This document shows, piece by piece, positions 8,137 to 17,737 of a stretch of 64,000 nt of DNA. The notes under the pieces are model-generated. The model was not told the origin of the DNA and searched no databases. It saw nothing but the letters and a program-made list of their open reading frames with translations. Within the stretch, counting starts at the first letter, position 1, and the number at the start of each line of letters is the position of its first letter. The stretch is from Luteolibacter yonseiensis. Its GTDB lineage: Bacteria > Verrucomicrobiota > Verrucomicrobiia > Verrucomicrobiales > Akkermansiaceae. Location: contig NZ_JAENIK010000009.1 of the NCBI RefSeq assembly GCF_016595465.1, positions 186,001 to 250,000 on the forward strand. Direction: 5' to 3'. Both the position numbers and the translations under genes were made by a program.

Positions 8137-10587
8137 ATGAACTTCCGCACCGTCTCACATCTGCTGAAAACCGACTGGCAGCGCTTCAACATCCCCATCA
8201 TCGGGATGTGGGTGTGCTTCGTCATCAGCGCCGCGCCCTGGCTGACGCATGACCCGGCATCGTTCGGAGTGCCGATGATCACCGGGACCTCCTATTCGGG
8301 AAATCTGGAGTCTCTCGGACTTTCCGAAATTCCGAATGTTCCGCAGTATCTGCGATGGTTCGGCGTGCTGGCACTGGTGCTTCCCGTGCTGCTTTCGACC
8401 TTCATCGGGATGCACGACCTGCGTTGGCAGTCCGTGAGTCCCATCCGTCCGTGGCAGCGTTTGGTGGCGAAGACGCTGGGACTGTTGTTTTTCATCGTGC
8501 TGCCGCAACTGGTGCCCGGGGTCGTCATCGCGATGCGCAACGGTTTTTCTCCGGCCCATGCCATGGACCAGGTATCCGGCACTGGAACGCAGCTGCTTTT
8601 CCTGTATGGCACTCTCGCGGTCATCGGTCGTTACTGCGGCTCGTTCTGGTCATGGAGTGCCGCGGTGGCATGCTTCATCGGTGTTTCCCATCTGATCGGT
8701 TCCCTATTGGGGGAAACCTACGAGCCCGGAAATATGTTCGGCATTCTGGTCCGGCTTGGAGGAATTCATCCGGAGGCGGCCGATCAGGTGCGGGTGGTGC
8801 TCGGCTTCGTGCTGGTCGTCGCTTTTTCCCGGATCTTCCGGTTTCGGCGGGGAGGTGCGGCCATCATCGCCTCGGCGATATTCGGACTGACGGCGGCATC
8901 TTATCTCGGCACCTGGTCGGGCACCTGTCCGGTTTTGTGGTCGCGCCCCGTGGTGATGGACTCGGTCCAGCCTGTCCTTTCCGGCCAAGGTGTCTGGGGG
9001 GCGAATGTGACGCAGTATCAGAATGGGATGACAAGGACACGGCGGTCTCTTCAAGCGATGATCGACACCAAAGGACAGGGGGAAGGAGTTTTCGTGAAAT
9101 GGCGGTCGGATTTCCAAAGCGGAGAGACTGTGCCGGGTCGGTTTTTCCCGGGGCCTCGCACTTCCGAAATGCGGGCCGCGCTTCATCAGGTTTTGCCCGC
9201 ACCCTTGATTGATCGCAACGATTCATGGGATGTGGTGGATTTTGGTCCGGAAGAGGTCGATCGTCCGCCTGCGGATGTGGGTCTCACCGGAGGGGTGTTC
9301 CGTTATCGCATCGTGGCGGATCTTCCTCTGGGACGGAACCGGGTTGCGACCACGCTCGATGACATCGCCACCGCCGCACGGTATGTCGAGAACAAGGAAG
9401 GAGAACCCCTGGCCGAGGTGTCCCTCAAATGTCCCCAGTCTTTGACGGGAGGAAGCGACTCCTATTTCAGTTACGTGCTTTACCTGCCGGAGTCCGGCAG
9501 GTGTACCGGCCTTGAACAAAGGTATCGCGGGGAAGGTTTCTCTCCGGGCGGCATCGCATGGTATCAACTGTTGATGGAGGCCACGGATACCGGCGAATTC
9601 AAGCCAAGGTCTTGGAAAAACGCGCGGCTGCTCGTCATCCAGCCGGAATTCCTGGGCACGGTTTCACGCCGGCTCATGCTACCACCACCGTCCGAGCCTC
9701 CTGTTCCCAATGGTGAGGACTGGATGCTGTCCGGGGCCTACAGGCAGCAGCACGAGGCCTACTATTCCAACCTGCGTCCGCATCGCCCGGACCCGGCGAC
9801 TTGCACGGAGAAGGAACTGTCCCGCTACCTGCGCTCGCTCATCGCGCTGTTTCCATCGGGCATCATCGCGCGGGATCTGGCGGAATATGCTCCACGCTTT
9901 CCCCGCCTGCTCGCGCTCTACGCCCAGGAATATTATATCGGCGATGCGATTGAGAATGGCGTGCCCGAATCCTCGAAGGCGGAGGTGGTCTCCGCCGTCG
10001 ACGGGCCGGTACAGGCAATGAAACTCGTCCGCACCCTGATGAAGCGGAATTGGGAAGATCCGGTCCGGAGCCAGTTTCTCAACTGCCTGGAGGCACCCTT
10101 TCTGATCTCGGATTCGAGCGGCGTTTTTTCGATGGTCTCGGCCATCGCCCGGCAGGAGGATCCCGCGACCTATCCCGCGTTGATCCGTGCTTACGAAACG
10201 ACGGGAGATCCGCGCCTTTACAACGTCATCCGGTCCCTGCCCGGCATCGCTCCGGACTTGGACGGAGCGGTCGACCGGATCAGCCAAAGGCTTTCTCCGG
10301 TGAGCAATCTCAGAGGGCAGCCCGTCCGTTTCGTCGGTGCCTTGGACGAATTCCTACGTCCCGTTTCCCATGGCAATCCGGTGGCATTGGCCAAGCTGCT
10401 CCAGGTCTGCCAGAACCCGGAGCTGAAAATCTATCTTCCCGGAACTGAACTTCAGGAAGTCGTCTCACCGTCCCCCGTTCCCAAGGACCAGCAGGCATGG
10501 CGTGATTTTTTCAGAGGAAAAACCGCCGGCGACTTCACCTACGACGCTTTCGCCCGTTGCTGGCATCCCATCTCCAAAACCCATTGA
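8137..10587 (+). CDS. Large membrane protein, putative ABC permease with long soluble C-terminal region
   Basis: The protein has 816 residues. The first 280 contain about six hydrophobic segments (IIGMWVCFVISAAPW, WFGVLALVLPVLLSTFIGM, TLGLLFFIVLPQLVPGVVI, VVLGFVLVVAFSRIF). A SPIRPWQRLVAKTLG loop lies between two of them, of the kind seen in ABC-2 permeases. The remaining 530 residues are soluble, with repeated helices (YPALIRAYETTGDPRLYNVI) that look HEAT-like. No family name can be given with confidence. It sits in an operon with the ABC ATPase and a second protein of the same layout, so a permease fused to a sensor or scaffold domain is the working idea. Confidence 0.75.
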   Translation: MNFRTVSHLLKTDWQRFNIPIIGMWVCFVISAAPWLTHDPASFGVPMITGTSYSGNLESLGLSEIPNVPQYLRWFGVLALVLPVLLSTFIGMHDLRWQSVSPIRPWQRLVAKTLGLLFFIVLPQLVPGVVIAMRNGFSPAHAMDQVSGTGTQLLFLYGTLAVIGRYCGSFWSWSAAVACFIGVSHLIGSLLGETYEPGNMFGILVRLGGIHPEAADQVRVVLGFVLVVAFSRIFRFRRGGAAIIASAIFGLTAASYLGTWSGTCPVLWSRPVVMDSVQPVLSGQGVWGANVTQYQNGMTRTRRSLQAMIDTKGQGEGVFVKWRSDFQSGETVPGRFFPGPRTSEMRAALHQVLPAPLIDRNDSWDVVDFGPEEVDRPPADVGLTGGVFRYRIVADLPLGRNRVATTLDDIATAARYVENKEGEPLAEVSLKCPQSLTGGSDSYFSYVLYLPESGRCTGLEQRYRGEGFSPGGIAWYQLLMEATDTGEFKPRSWKNARLLVIQPEFLGTVSRRLMLPPPSEPPVPNGEDWMLSGAYRQQHEAYYSNLRPHRPDPATCTEKELSRYLRSLIALFPSGIIARDLAEYAPRFPRLLALYAQEYYIGDAIENGVPESSKAEVVSAVDGPVQAMKLVRTLMKRNWEDPVRSQFLNCLEAPFLISDSSGVFSMVSAIARQEDPATYPALIRAYETTGDPRLYNVIRSLPGIAPDLDGAVDRISQRLSPVSNLRGQPVRFVGALDEFLRPVSHGNPVALAKLLQVCQNPELKIYLPGTELQEVVSPSPVPKDQQAWRDFFRGKTAGDFTYDAFARCWHPISKTH

Positions 10588-10590
10588 ACC

Positions 10591-12426
10591 ATGTCCGCCC
10601 TCACCCACAGTCTCTCGACTCTTTGGTCCCGTTTCCGCTGGGAAATCCTCGGTTACCTCGTGCTGGTCGGTCTTTCCTGTATCTCGAACTCTTCGGAGTC
10701 CCGATGGTCGGGCGGCGTCGCCTCGCTCCGGGCGCTGGGTCTTTACTGGATCACCTTCCGCATCCTGCTCTCCGAAGCAGGATTCTCCACCCATGGTGGC
10801 TGGCGCACGCGGCCCTTCTCCCGGAATTCCATCTTCCTCAGCCAGGTCCTGCTGCTTTTCGCGATCCTGCTTCCGGGGTGGATCGCCAAAGCCCTGACGA
10901 TCCATCATCTTTTCCACCCGACAGGCCGGCAGTGGGGTTTCCTCCTGGAATCGATCCGAACCACCGACGTCGTGCCGTGGCTTGTTTTTGTCCTCGCGCT
11001 GAAAGGCTTCGAATTGCTCATGCGGTTCCAAGCCCAGGAGCGTGCGCGCAAGGTCATATGGGCCTTCATGATCATCGTGCTCGTCCCGGCATTTTTCATG
11101 CCTGCGGTCAAAAACGATGGAGTGGGCCGGAGCGACAGCCGGTATCCCAAAAATCTCTCCCAAGGCATCCTGCGCCAGCTCCCGGATGCCACCGACCTCA
11201 TCGGAAGGTGGTATGATTCGGGCAACATGGATTCGGAATTTCCGCAGGCGCGCTTGAGGGCCCGCTTTCCCCTCGCAGGCCGGCGTTCCGAAGTGTTTTC
11301 CGGACTGCGGCTGCTTTCCCTGGATTCAACGGTGGAGGGTTTCCGATCCAGGGTCACCCTTGATCTCGCCGCCATCCATCGCGGCGACCTCCAGTGGCTC
11401 GGCCAGGCGGTTCCGGTGCTCGCTTATTCCGATGGCACCTACGCTGCCGCGCTTTCCTGCCAAATCTCCACCGAAGGCTTCGGCGGCATCGCTTCGGAGC
11501 TGCGGAGGGCGGTTTATGAGATTGAATTCGGCTCGCCGCTGATGCTGCCGGAAAACCGGCACGCTTCCCCGGCGGATTTCCCTGCGAAGGAAGTGCTCTT
11601 TTTTGTCGAAGACGGCGATGCCCCGCTCATGCCCGCCGCGCCCGAGTTCGTCCCGCGGGATGGTGGACCGGGTCGTCTTCATCTCCGGACCCTGCCGGAC
11701 ACGGTACCGCTGGACCTCGCGGTGCGCCAGGTCATCGACAGTTTCGACACCCACGACAACGTTCCCGACTCCGAGGTCTATTTCAGCGGAAAACTGCCTC
11801 GGGAGGCCATGGCCACGGTGCTCGCCTACCACCCTTGGTCGGATCTCGCCTGGGACAAGGTCATCCGCCCGTTCCTCCGGCAGCAAGCCACGGAAGCCGA
11901 CAAGCCCGCATTGCTCCAACGAATGGCGATCGACCCCCGGCTCGTTCCGCTGTTCATCGAAAAAGGCTGGTTGGCCGATGCCTTGCCAATCCTCCGCCAG
12001 CGGGCGAAAGAGCGTCTTCCGGTCGACGCCGCGTCGCTCATGCTGCTCTCGGGTGAAAACGATTCCGCCCTCGTTGCGGACCTCGCGGCGCTCGCCATCC
12101 GTCTCGACAGGGGAGTCGGAGAAGTGGCGGCGGAATTGCGGCGAAATCCGGCATTCGACTGGCCCGCTTTTGTCTCCGCGGGATGGAAATCGCGCAAGTA
12201 CGGCAGGTATGACCGGGAGGGCTGGCTCTATGCGCGCTGGTCCGCGGAGCTGGGAGATTCCAGCGCTTTCCGCCGCCTCGCGGAAAAAGCCGCCGGCGGG
12301 AAAAAGTGGGAGAACGAGCAACTGTCCGCCCTCGTCGACGGAGAGCACCAGGACCTCATCGGTTACCTGCGGGAAAACATCGACCGGCTGAAATACGATG
12401 CCGGGACGAGGAAGTGGGGGCTGTGA
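10591..12426 (+). CDS. Membrane protein, second putative permease partner
   Basis: This 611-residue protein starts 3 bp after the stop of the preceding gene. It repeats that gene's plan: several N-terminal TM segments (LGYLVLVGLSCISN, SQVLLLFAILLPGWIA, WLVFVLALKGFELLM, VIWAFMIIVLVPAFFMP), the permease-like loop TRPFSRNSIFLSQVL, then about 400 soluble residues. The soluble part ends in alpha-helical repeats (LAEKAAGGKKWENEQLSALV). Overall similarity to the 816-residue neighbour is weak but the layout matches, suggesting paralogues that form a heterodimeric membrane part. The family is not recognised. Confidence 0.72.
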   Translation: MSALTHSLSTLWSRFRWEILGYLVLVGLSCISNSSESRWSGGVASLRALGLYWITFRILLSEAGFSTHGGWRTRPFSRNSIFLSQVLLLFAILLPGWIAKALTIHHLFHPTGRQWGFLLESIRTTDVVPWLVFVLALKGFELLMRFQAQERARKVIWAFMIIVLVPAFFMPAVKNDGVGRSDSRYPKNLSQGILRQLPDATDLIGRWYDSGNMDSEFPQARLRARFPLAGRRSEVFSGLRLLSLDSTVEGFRSRVTLDLAAIHRGDLQWLGQAVPVLAYSDGTYAAALSCQISTEGFGGIASELRRAVYEIEFGSPLMLPENRHASPADFPAKEVLFFVEDGDAPLMPAAPEFVPRDGGPGRLHLRTLPDTVPLDLAVRQVIDSFDTHDNVPDSEVYFSGKLPREAMATVLAYHPWSDLAWDKVIRPFLRQQATEADKPALLQRMAIDPRLVPLFIEKGWLADALPILRQRAKERLPVDAASLMLLSGENDSALVADLAALAIRLDRGVGEVAAELRRNPAFDWPAFVSAGWKSRKYGRYDREGWLYARWSAELGDSSAFRRLAEKAAGGKKWENEQLSALVDGEHQDLIGYLRENIDRLKYDAGTRKWGL

Positions 12427-12498
12427 GCCCGGGCCTTCAACGCGCCTTCGCTTTCATGGAAGACGCCTTTGAAAGCTGAACCTCACACGAAGAAATCT

Positions 12499-13902
12499 TC
12501 AAGCTTCCGCCGCCTTGGCGATCTGCAGCATCTTCGCCTCACCCAGGTGCGGGGCGAGGATCTGGAGACCGGTGGGCAGGTTTTTCCCGCCGTCCCAATC
12601 GACCGTGCCGCAGGGAATGGAGATGCCGGGGATGCCGGCGAGGTTGGCGGCGATGGTGAAGATGTCGGAGAGGTATTCCTGGAGCGGGTCCGCGGCGGAG
12701 GCTCCGAGGCGGCGGGCCGGGGTGGGGGCCACGGGCGAGAGGATGGCGTCCACTTTCTGGAACGCGTTCTCGAAGTCGCGGCGGATGAGCGTGCGGACCT
12801 TCTGGGCGCGGCCATAGTAGGCGTCGTAGTAGCCGGAGGAGAGCACGTAGGTGCCGAGGATGATGCGGCGTTTCACTTCCGCGCCGAATCCTTCCTCACG
12901 GGATTTCTTGTAAAGGTCGAGAATGTCGGCGGGGCTTGATGCACGGTGGCCGTAGCGGATGCCGTCGAAGCGGGAAAGGTTCGACGAGGCTTCCGCCGGG
13001 GCGATGACGTAGTAGGTGGCCACGGCGTGCTCGGTGTGGGGCAGCGAGATTTCGACGATTTCCGCGCCTTGGGCGGCGAGGTTCTGGATGGAGGCCTCGA
13101 CATTCCTGCGGACGCCGGGGTCGATGCCCTCGCCGAAGTATTCCTTGGGCACTCCGAGCTTGAGACCTTTCACGCCGTCGTTCAGGCCGGACAGGTAGTC
13201 GGGCACCGGGACGTCCAGGCTGGTCGAGTCCGCGGGATCGAATCCCGCGATGGCTTGCAGGATGAGCGCCGCATCCTCGACGGACCGGGTGATGGGGCCG
13301 ATCTGGTCGAGCGACGAGGCGAAGGCGACCAGTCCGTAGCGGGAGACACGGCCGTAGGATGGCTTGAGGCCGACGACGCCGCAGTGCGAGGCGGGCTGGC
13401 GGATGGAGCCGCCGGTATCGGACCCCAGTGTGGCGATGGCGGTGCCGTCCGCGACCGCCGCGGCGGAGCCGCCGGACGAACCACCGGGGATGCGGTCGTG
13501 GTCGTGGGGATTGCGCGTGGTCTGGAGCGCGGAGTTTTCCGTGGAGGAACCCATGGCGAACTCGTCCTGGTTCAGGCGGCCGAAGGGGATCGCTCCGGCG
13601 GCGCGGAGTTTTTTGATGACGGTGGCGTCGTAGGGGGAGATGAAATTTTCGAGAAACTTCGAGCCGCAGGTGCAGGGCTGGCCGAGGACGTTCATGTTGT
13701 CCTTGATGCCGATGGGGATGCCGCCGAGGGGCAGGCCGAGATCCGCGCCGGCGGCCTCCGCGAGGGCGGATTCAAGGTCGTGGGACAGGTAGGCTCCGGT
13801 CTTGGAATCGCGCGCGGTGATTTCTCCGGCGAGGCCTTCCAGGATTTTCGCGGGCGTGGTTTCTCCGGCGGTGAGCTGCTTGCGGAGTTGGGAAATGGTC
13901 AT
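12499..13902 (-). CDS. gatA: Asp-tRNA(Asn)/Glu-tRNA(Gln) amidotransferase subunit A
   Basis: GatA is the amidase subunit of the GatCAB complex. It releases ammonia from glutamine and channels it to mischarged Glu-tRNA(Gln) or Asp-tRNA(Asn). The amidase-signature Ser-cisSer-Lys triad is visible: Lys67 in GIPIGIKDN, Ser142 in PGGSSGGSAAA and the nucleophile Ser166 in SDTGGSIRQPA. The spacing equals that of known GatA proteins. Length (467) is slightly short but normal. gatC lies 37 bp upstream on the same strand; gatB is not in this window. Confidence 0.96.
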   Translation of the reverse strand: MTISQLRKQLTAGETTPAKILEGLAGEITARDSKTGAYLSHDLESALAEAAGADLGLPLGGIPIGIKDNMNVLGQPCTCGSKFLENFISPYDATVIKKLRAAGAIPFGRLNQDEFAMGSSTENSALQTTRNPHDHDRIPGGSSGGSAAAVADGTAIATLGSDTGGSIRQPASHCGVVGLKPSYGRVSRYGLVAFASSLDQIGPITRSVEDAALILQAIAGFDPADSTSLDVPVPDYLSGLNDGVKGLKLGVPKEYFGEGIDPGVRRNVEASIQNLAAQGAEIVEISLPHTEHAVATYYVIAPAEASSNLSRFDGIRYGHRASSPADILDLYKKSREEGFGAEVKRRIILGTYVLSSGYYDAYYGRAQKVRTLIRRDFENAFQKVDAILSPVAPTPARRLGASAADPLQEYLSDIFTIAANLAGIPGISIPCGTVDWDGGKNLPTGLQILAPHLGEAKMLQIAKAAEA

Positions 13903-13939
13903 GGGAAAAGTGGGAGATGGGGAGTTGGGAAAAGGGAAC

Positions 13940-14233
13940 TCAGGCGTCGGTGACGACCTTCGGCACGCGGATCTGGCCCTGGGCCTGGTCGGGCGCGTTT
14001 TGGAGCATGGCGGCCTGGCTCAGGCTTTCGTGGGGGACGTCCTCGCGCATGCGGCCGAAGATCTCGTTCGCATGGGCCGTGGGATCGATGCCGGAGACGT
14101 CGAGCTTCGAAAGCGCCTCGACGTGGCCGAGGATGGCTTCGAGCTGGGGCTGGAATTCCGCGACCTCGGCATCGGAAAGTTCGAGGCGGGCGAGATTGGC
14201 GACGTAGCGGACATCGATGTGACTGTGCGACAT
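13940..14233 (-). CDS. gatC: Asp-tRNA(Asn)/Glu-tRNA(Gln) amidotransferase subunit C
   Basis: The 97-residue GatC helps GatA fold and links it to GatB. The family pattern is clear: VRYVANLARLELSDAE at the start, a central helix (QLEAILGHVEALSKLDVSGI), then the DP(T)AHAN-like segment and the late RMREDVPHESL. The start at 14233 (MSHSHIDVRY) agrees with relatives; an ATG 12 codons upstream is unlikely. It is followed by gatA in the same operon. Confidence 0.94.
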   Translation of the reverse strand: MSHSHIDVRYVANLARLELSDAEVAEFQPQLEAILGHVEALSKLDVSGIDPTAHANEIFGRMREDVPHESLSQAAMLQNAPDQAQGQIRVPKVVTDA

Positions 14234-14397
14234 GGGCGGGAGCGTCTGGAATGGGCGGGGATTTTCCAAGTGCCAAGTGCGGCGGGAGGAGAAGTTCGGA
14301 GTTTTTTAAGAAATTCCCGGTCCGTTGTAAGAAGCTTGGGGAAGTCGTCCGTCTGTCAGCAACGGGCTCGTTGTTTTTTCCTCGGGCCGACGAGAGG

Positions 14398-15018
14398 ATG
14401 ATGGAAACCAAGCCCATGAAACCCGCTTCAATCCTTGTGACGGCATTCACCTTTCTCTGCCTTTTGTCGGCTGCGGCGGCTGATTTCACCGAAGTGCCGG
14501 ACAGCGCATCGCCCGATGGTGGTTATGCGGCACGCACCGAGCCGCCCGCAAATGTCGAAGACGGACGGGACGGTCTCGTGCTTTATCGAAAAATGACCGG
14601 AGCTGCGGTGGCGCGGATACCCCTCGGGGGTTATGCGGGCCATCCGGGCGACGCCGATCCGGCAAATCTTCGTCTTCTGTGGGCACCGGACTCGAAACAC
14701 TTCGCCCTGATGTTCCGAGGGACCAAGACATCCTGGACCACGACGGTTTACGCCATGAACGCTGGAAAACCGGTCGAGGTGAAACTGGCCGGCGCCACCT
14801 CCAAGTCGCTTGAGTTGTTGTCCGCGTCACAAACCAACCGCGTCTCGCGGGAGACGCCTGTGAAGTGGATCGACAACGGGCGTCTGCTGCTGAGAGCGTC
14901 AGGTGACACCCTGGTCGGGGATAAGTTGATGTGGTATGAGATCGATATGACCTGTTCGTTGGAAGGCGGGAAGATGACGGATGCGAAGGTCGTCACCCTC
15001 AAGCCTCACGATGGCTGA
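14398..15018 (+). CDS. Secreted protein of unknown function
   Basis: About 206 residues with an N-terminal signal peptide (MKPASILVTAFTFLCLLSAAAADF, shown in parts: ILVTAFTFLCLL then AAAAD). The mature part contains LLWAPDSKHFALMFRG, similar to the repeated strand motif of TolB/WD40-like propellers, followed by a second strand pair (WIDNGRLLLRASGD). The protein is too short for a full propeller. Candidate ATGs are at 14398, 14401 and 14416; GAGAGG directly precedes the first two. It is convergent with the TPR gene. No family is assigned. Confidence 0.7.
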   Translation: MMETKPMKPASILVTAFTFLCLLSAAAADFTEVPDSASPDGGYAARTEPPANVEDGRDGLVLYRKMTGAAVARIPLGGYAGHPGDADPANLRLLWAPDSKHFALMFRGTKTSWTTTVYAMNAGKPVEVKLAGATSKSLELLSASQTNRVSRETPVKWIDNGRLLLRASGDTLVGDKLMWYEIDMTCSLEGGKMTDAKVVTLKPHDG

Positions 15019-15071
15019 ACGGAGCGGCGTCTTTCCGGCGATTCGCCCCGGAATGCGGCGATCCCATCGTA

Positions 15072-16802
15072 TCATTCGGCACCAAGCTCCCCGATCTTTT
15101 TCTCCGTCGCGGCGGCCTCGGCGGGCATCTTCGCCTTTTCATAGGCATCCTTGAGCCCCTTGAGGGCGCCGATGTCGTTCGGGAACAGGGCGAGGGCGCG
15201 GTTGTAGGCTTCGACGGCCTCCGTGGGTTTGTCCGCGGCGAGGTAATATTCTCCGAGGCGGCTGGCCATGGGAGTGAGGACCATGGGTTCGAACATCATC
15301 GGTGCCGGAGACTGGCGGTCGGCCGCGGAGGAAAACCAGTTGTAGGCCGTGCCCATGCGATCCTTGGGGCCGGCCATCGCGAGGCGTCCGCGCAGTTCGC
15401 TGGCGAGGATTTCCAACGCGCGGAAGGCCCGGTTCCAGGGCGAGCGCTCGCCGCTGTCGCCTGCGGCGGTCTGGGCCTTGCTCATGGTTTCGCCGTGACG
15501 GGTGAGCGCGTCGATGACCTGCTGCGCTTCGTCGGTTTTCCCGTCTTCGATGAGGCGCTGGGCATCCAGCGCGAAGCGGAGGCCGTCGATCCACCAATAG
15601 GCGAGGGACTTGGAACGGGTGCCCTTGATTTCATCCGGCGCAGGGAGCGATTTGAGTGCTTCGGCGGCGTTTCCACGGAGGTTGCGGCGCAGGAGGATGC
15701 GTGCCGGGAGCGTTTTGCCATCCCAAAGGAGCAGGCGGATGCCGGGCGAGGCGACGCGGTCCTTGGGGATGGGCGTGGCGGCGATGGCCCGGGCGGCGGC
15801 TTGGGCTCCCTCGAAATCGCCGCGCGAGGCCAGGGAAACCACCCGATAGCACTCCGACTTCACCCATTCCGGGCAATCGGCCGGCGTGGCCTTGTTTTCT
15901 TTCATCCAGTTGGAAAAAAGCGAGGACGTCCTGGTGAATGCGGCGGCGGCACCGGCATGTTGGCCGCAGCGCCACTCGTAGTGCCCGAGAAGGTGCTGAT
16001 AGGGGCCGTAGTCGGGGGAGATCCGGCACAGCTTGCGGGCGAGATCCAGCGATCCTCCGAGGTCCGGAGCCTCCGCGCGGATGGTGAGCAGGGCGTTGAG
16101 CGGGATGGGGCTTTCCGGATGTTTCTCCATCATCGCGAGCAGGCTTTTTTCCGCGACCTCCTGGTCCGGGGTGGCGGTGCCCAGCTCGTCATAGCCGCCT
16201 CTGCCGAACAACGCGGCGAAGATGGCCGCCTGCATGTCATTGGGGAACTGTCCGGCGATCTTGTGGAAGGCGATGGCGGCGCCCTTGGGGCCTTCCTCGA
16301 TGTATTTGATGAGTCCGTAGGCGTAACCGCGTTCGAGCTCGGTTCCCTTTCCCTGATCCACCAGATCCAGCAGCCGGTCCGTCACCGCGTTGCGCGCGGG
16401 GCCTGTTTCGGGTGAGGGGTTGAGCAGGCACATGACCATGCCCCAGTGGGCGAGCAGGCACTCAGGGTCCTCCCGCATGGCTGCGGCGAAGTGGCGGCTG
16501 GCTTCGAATTCCCAGCCTCCGTGCAGGTGGTTCAGTCCCTGGTTCACATGCGCCTGGGCTTTTTCCGTCGCCGCGGAGACCGCCATGCGGATGCCGCCGG
16601 GAAAGGTGGCCATGGCCGGTTCGCCGAGCGCCTTCACCGGCCCGGGGATGGCGTCCTCCACGTCGGGTGTTTGTTTCGCCGGTGCGTTCTTTTCCTCGAT
16701 CGCCGGTGCGGGCTTGGGCTTCGGCTTCTGCGGAGTGGTTTTTTCCGCTCCTGTCGCAAGCGCGCAACCCGCCAACAATGCCGCCATGGTCCGAATTCTC
16801 AT
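15072..16802 (-). CDS. Secreted tetratricopeptide-repeat protein
   Basis: A 576-residue protein with an N-terminal signal sequence (MRIRTMAALLAGCALATGAE) and a Lys/Pro-rich linker (PQKPKPKPAP). TPR-type helical repeats follow (AQAHVNQGLNHLHGGWEFEA, FAAAMREDPECLLAHWGMV, YQHLLGHYEWRCGQHAGAAA, and a clean last repeat TEAVEAYNRALALFPNDIGAL). Such proteins form periplasmic scaffolds, and many relatives are annotated only as TPR proteins. The frame stays open upstream across proC, but the signal peptide places the start at 16802. It is divergent from proC with 84 bp between. Confidence 0.85.
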   Translation of the reverse strand: MRIRTMAALLAGCALATGAEKTTPQKPKPKPAPAIEEKNAPAKQTPDVEDAIPGPVKALGEPAMATFPGGIRMAVSAATEKAQAHVNQGLNHLHGGWEFEASRHFAAAMREDPECLLAHWGMVMCLLNPSPETGPARNAVTDRLLDLVDQGKGTELERGYAYGLIKYIEEGPKGAAIAFHKIAGQFPNDMQAAIFAALFGRGGYDELGTATPDQEVAEKSLLAMMEKHPESPIPLNALLTIRAEAPDLGGSLDLARKLCRISPDYGPYQHLLGHYEWRCGQHAGAAAAFTRTSSLFSNWMKENKATPADCPEWVKSECYRVVSLASRGDFEGAQAAARAIAATPIPKDRVASPGIRLLLWDGKTLPARILLRRNLRGNAAEALKSLPAPDEIKGTRSKSLAYWWIDGLRFALDAQRLIEDGKTDEAQQVIDALTRHGETMSKAQTAAGDSGERSPWNRAFRALEILASELRGRLAMAGPKDRMGTAYNWFSSAADRQSPAPMMFEPMVLTPMASRLGEYYLAADKPTEAVEAYNRALALFPNDIGALKGLKDAYEKAKMPAEAAATEKKIGELGAE

Positions 16803-16886
16803 GGACGGATGATGGCCACGCGCGGCCCGCCGGTCCAAGCAAAATGACGCTGGCATCTCCCGTCCGGACCCGCATACTCTCCTGCC

Positions 16887-17690
16887 ATGAAGCTTGGAGT
16901 CATTGGATGCGGGAAGATGGGAACGGCGTTGATTCAAGGTGCGATCCGCGCCGGAGTCGTGGCCTCCGGAGATGTGTATGGCTGCGATCCCTACTACAAA
17001 TCCCGCGAAAATTTCGCCGCCGTCACCGGGGCGCACGTCAGCGCCGACATCGCGGAAATCGCCTCCGCCAGCGACGTGCTGCTGCTCTGCACCAAGCCGA
17101 ACGACGTCGCCGCCGCCCTTGCCACCGTCGCGGAAAAATCCTCCGGCCAGCCGAAGCTGGTCATTTCCATCGCCGCCGGAGTGACTCTCGCCGCCTTGGA
17201 AAGCGCGGCACCGGAAAATTTCCGCGTCATCCGCACCATGCCGAACACCCCGGCCCTCGTCGGTCACGGCGCGGCCGGCTACTGCCTCGGATCCAGAGCC
17301 ACCGGGGCGGATGCGAAAACCGCCGAGTCCCTGCTGGGGGCCGTAGGACTCGCCGTGCAGGTCCCGGAGCGCCTCATGGACGCCGTCACCGGACTCTCCG
17401 GCAGCGGCCCGGCCTACATCTACATGGTCATCGACGCCCTCGCCGACGGTGGCGTGCGCGCGGGCATCCCGCGTGCGGACGCCGTCCGCCTCGCCGCGCA
17501 GACGGTCATCGGTGCCGCCTCCATGGTGCTCGAGACGGGCGAGCACCCCGCCGTGCTCAAGGACATGGTCACATCGCCCGGCGGCACGACCATCGCCGGG
17601 GTGGCCGCGTTGGAAAAACACGGACTGCGCAACGCGCTCATCGAGGCCGTCACCGCCGCCACCCTGCGTGCGACCGAACTTGGGAAGTGA
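16887..17690 (+). CDS. proC: Pyrroline-5-carboxylate reductase
   Basis: ProC reduces 1-pyrroline-5-carboxylate to proline with NAD(P)H, the last step of proline synthesis in the cytoplasm. The Rossmann motif is at the very start (GVIGCGKMGTALI). RTMPNTPALVGHGAAG and the C-terminal signature (AAQTVIGAASMVLETGEHPA, then DMVTSPGGTTIAGV) are intact. Length (267) is normal. It is followed 35-47 bp later by a BamD-like lipoprotein gene, so it may lead an operon of outer-membrane assembly genes. Confidence 0.96.
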   Translation: MKLGVIGCGKMGTALIQGAIRAGVVASGDVYGCDPYYKSRENFAAVTGAHVSADIAEIASASDVLLLCTKPNDVAAALATVAEKSSGQPKLVISIAAGVTLAALESAAPENFRVIRTMPNTPALVGHGAAGYCLGSRATGADAKTAESLLGAVGLAVQVPERLMDAVTGLSGSGPAYIYMVIDALADGGVRAGIPRADAVRLAAQTVIGAASMVLETGEHPAVLKDMVTSPGGTTIAGVAALEKHGLRNALIEAVTAATLRATELGK

Positions 17691-17737
17691 ACGATTTTGA
17701 GCTTTCCCGCGACGGTGGGCCATCTATGTTTCCACGC

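Noticed and set aside
16803..17723. Extension of the TPR gene upstream to about 883 residues
   Set aside because: The extra part is antisense to proC. The signal peptide starting at 16802 marks the real N-terminus.
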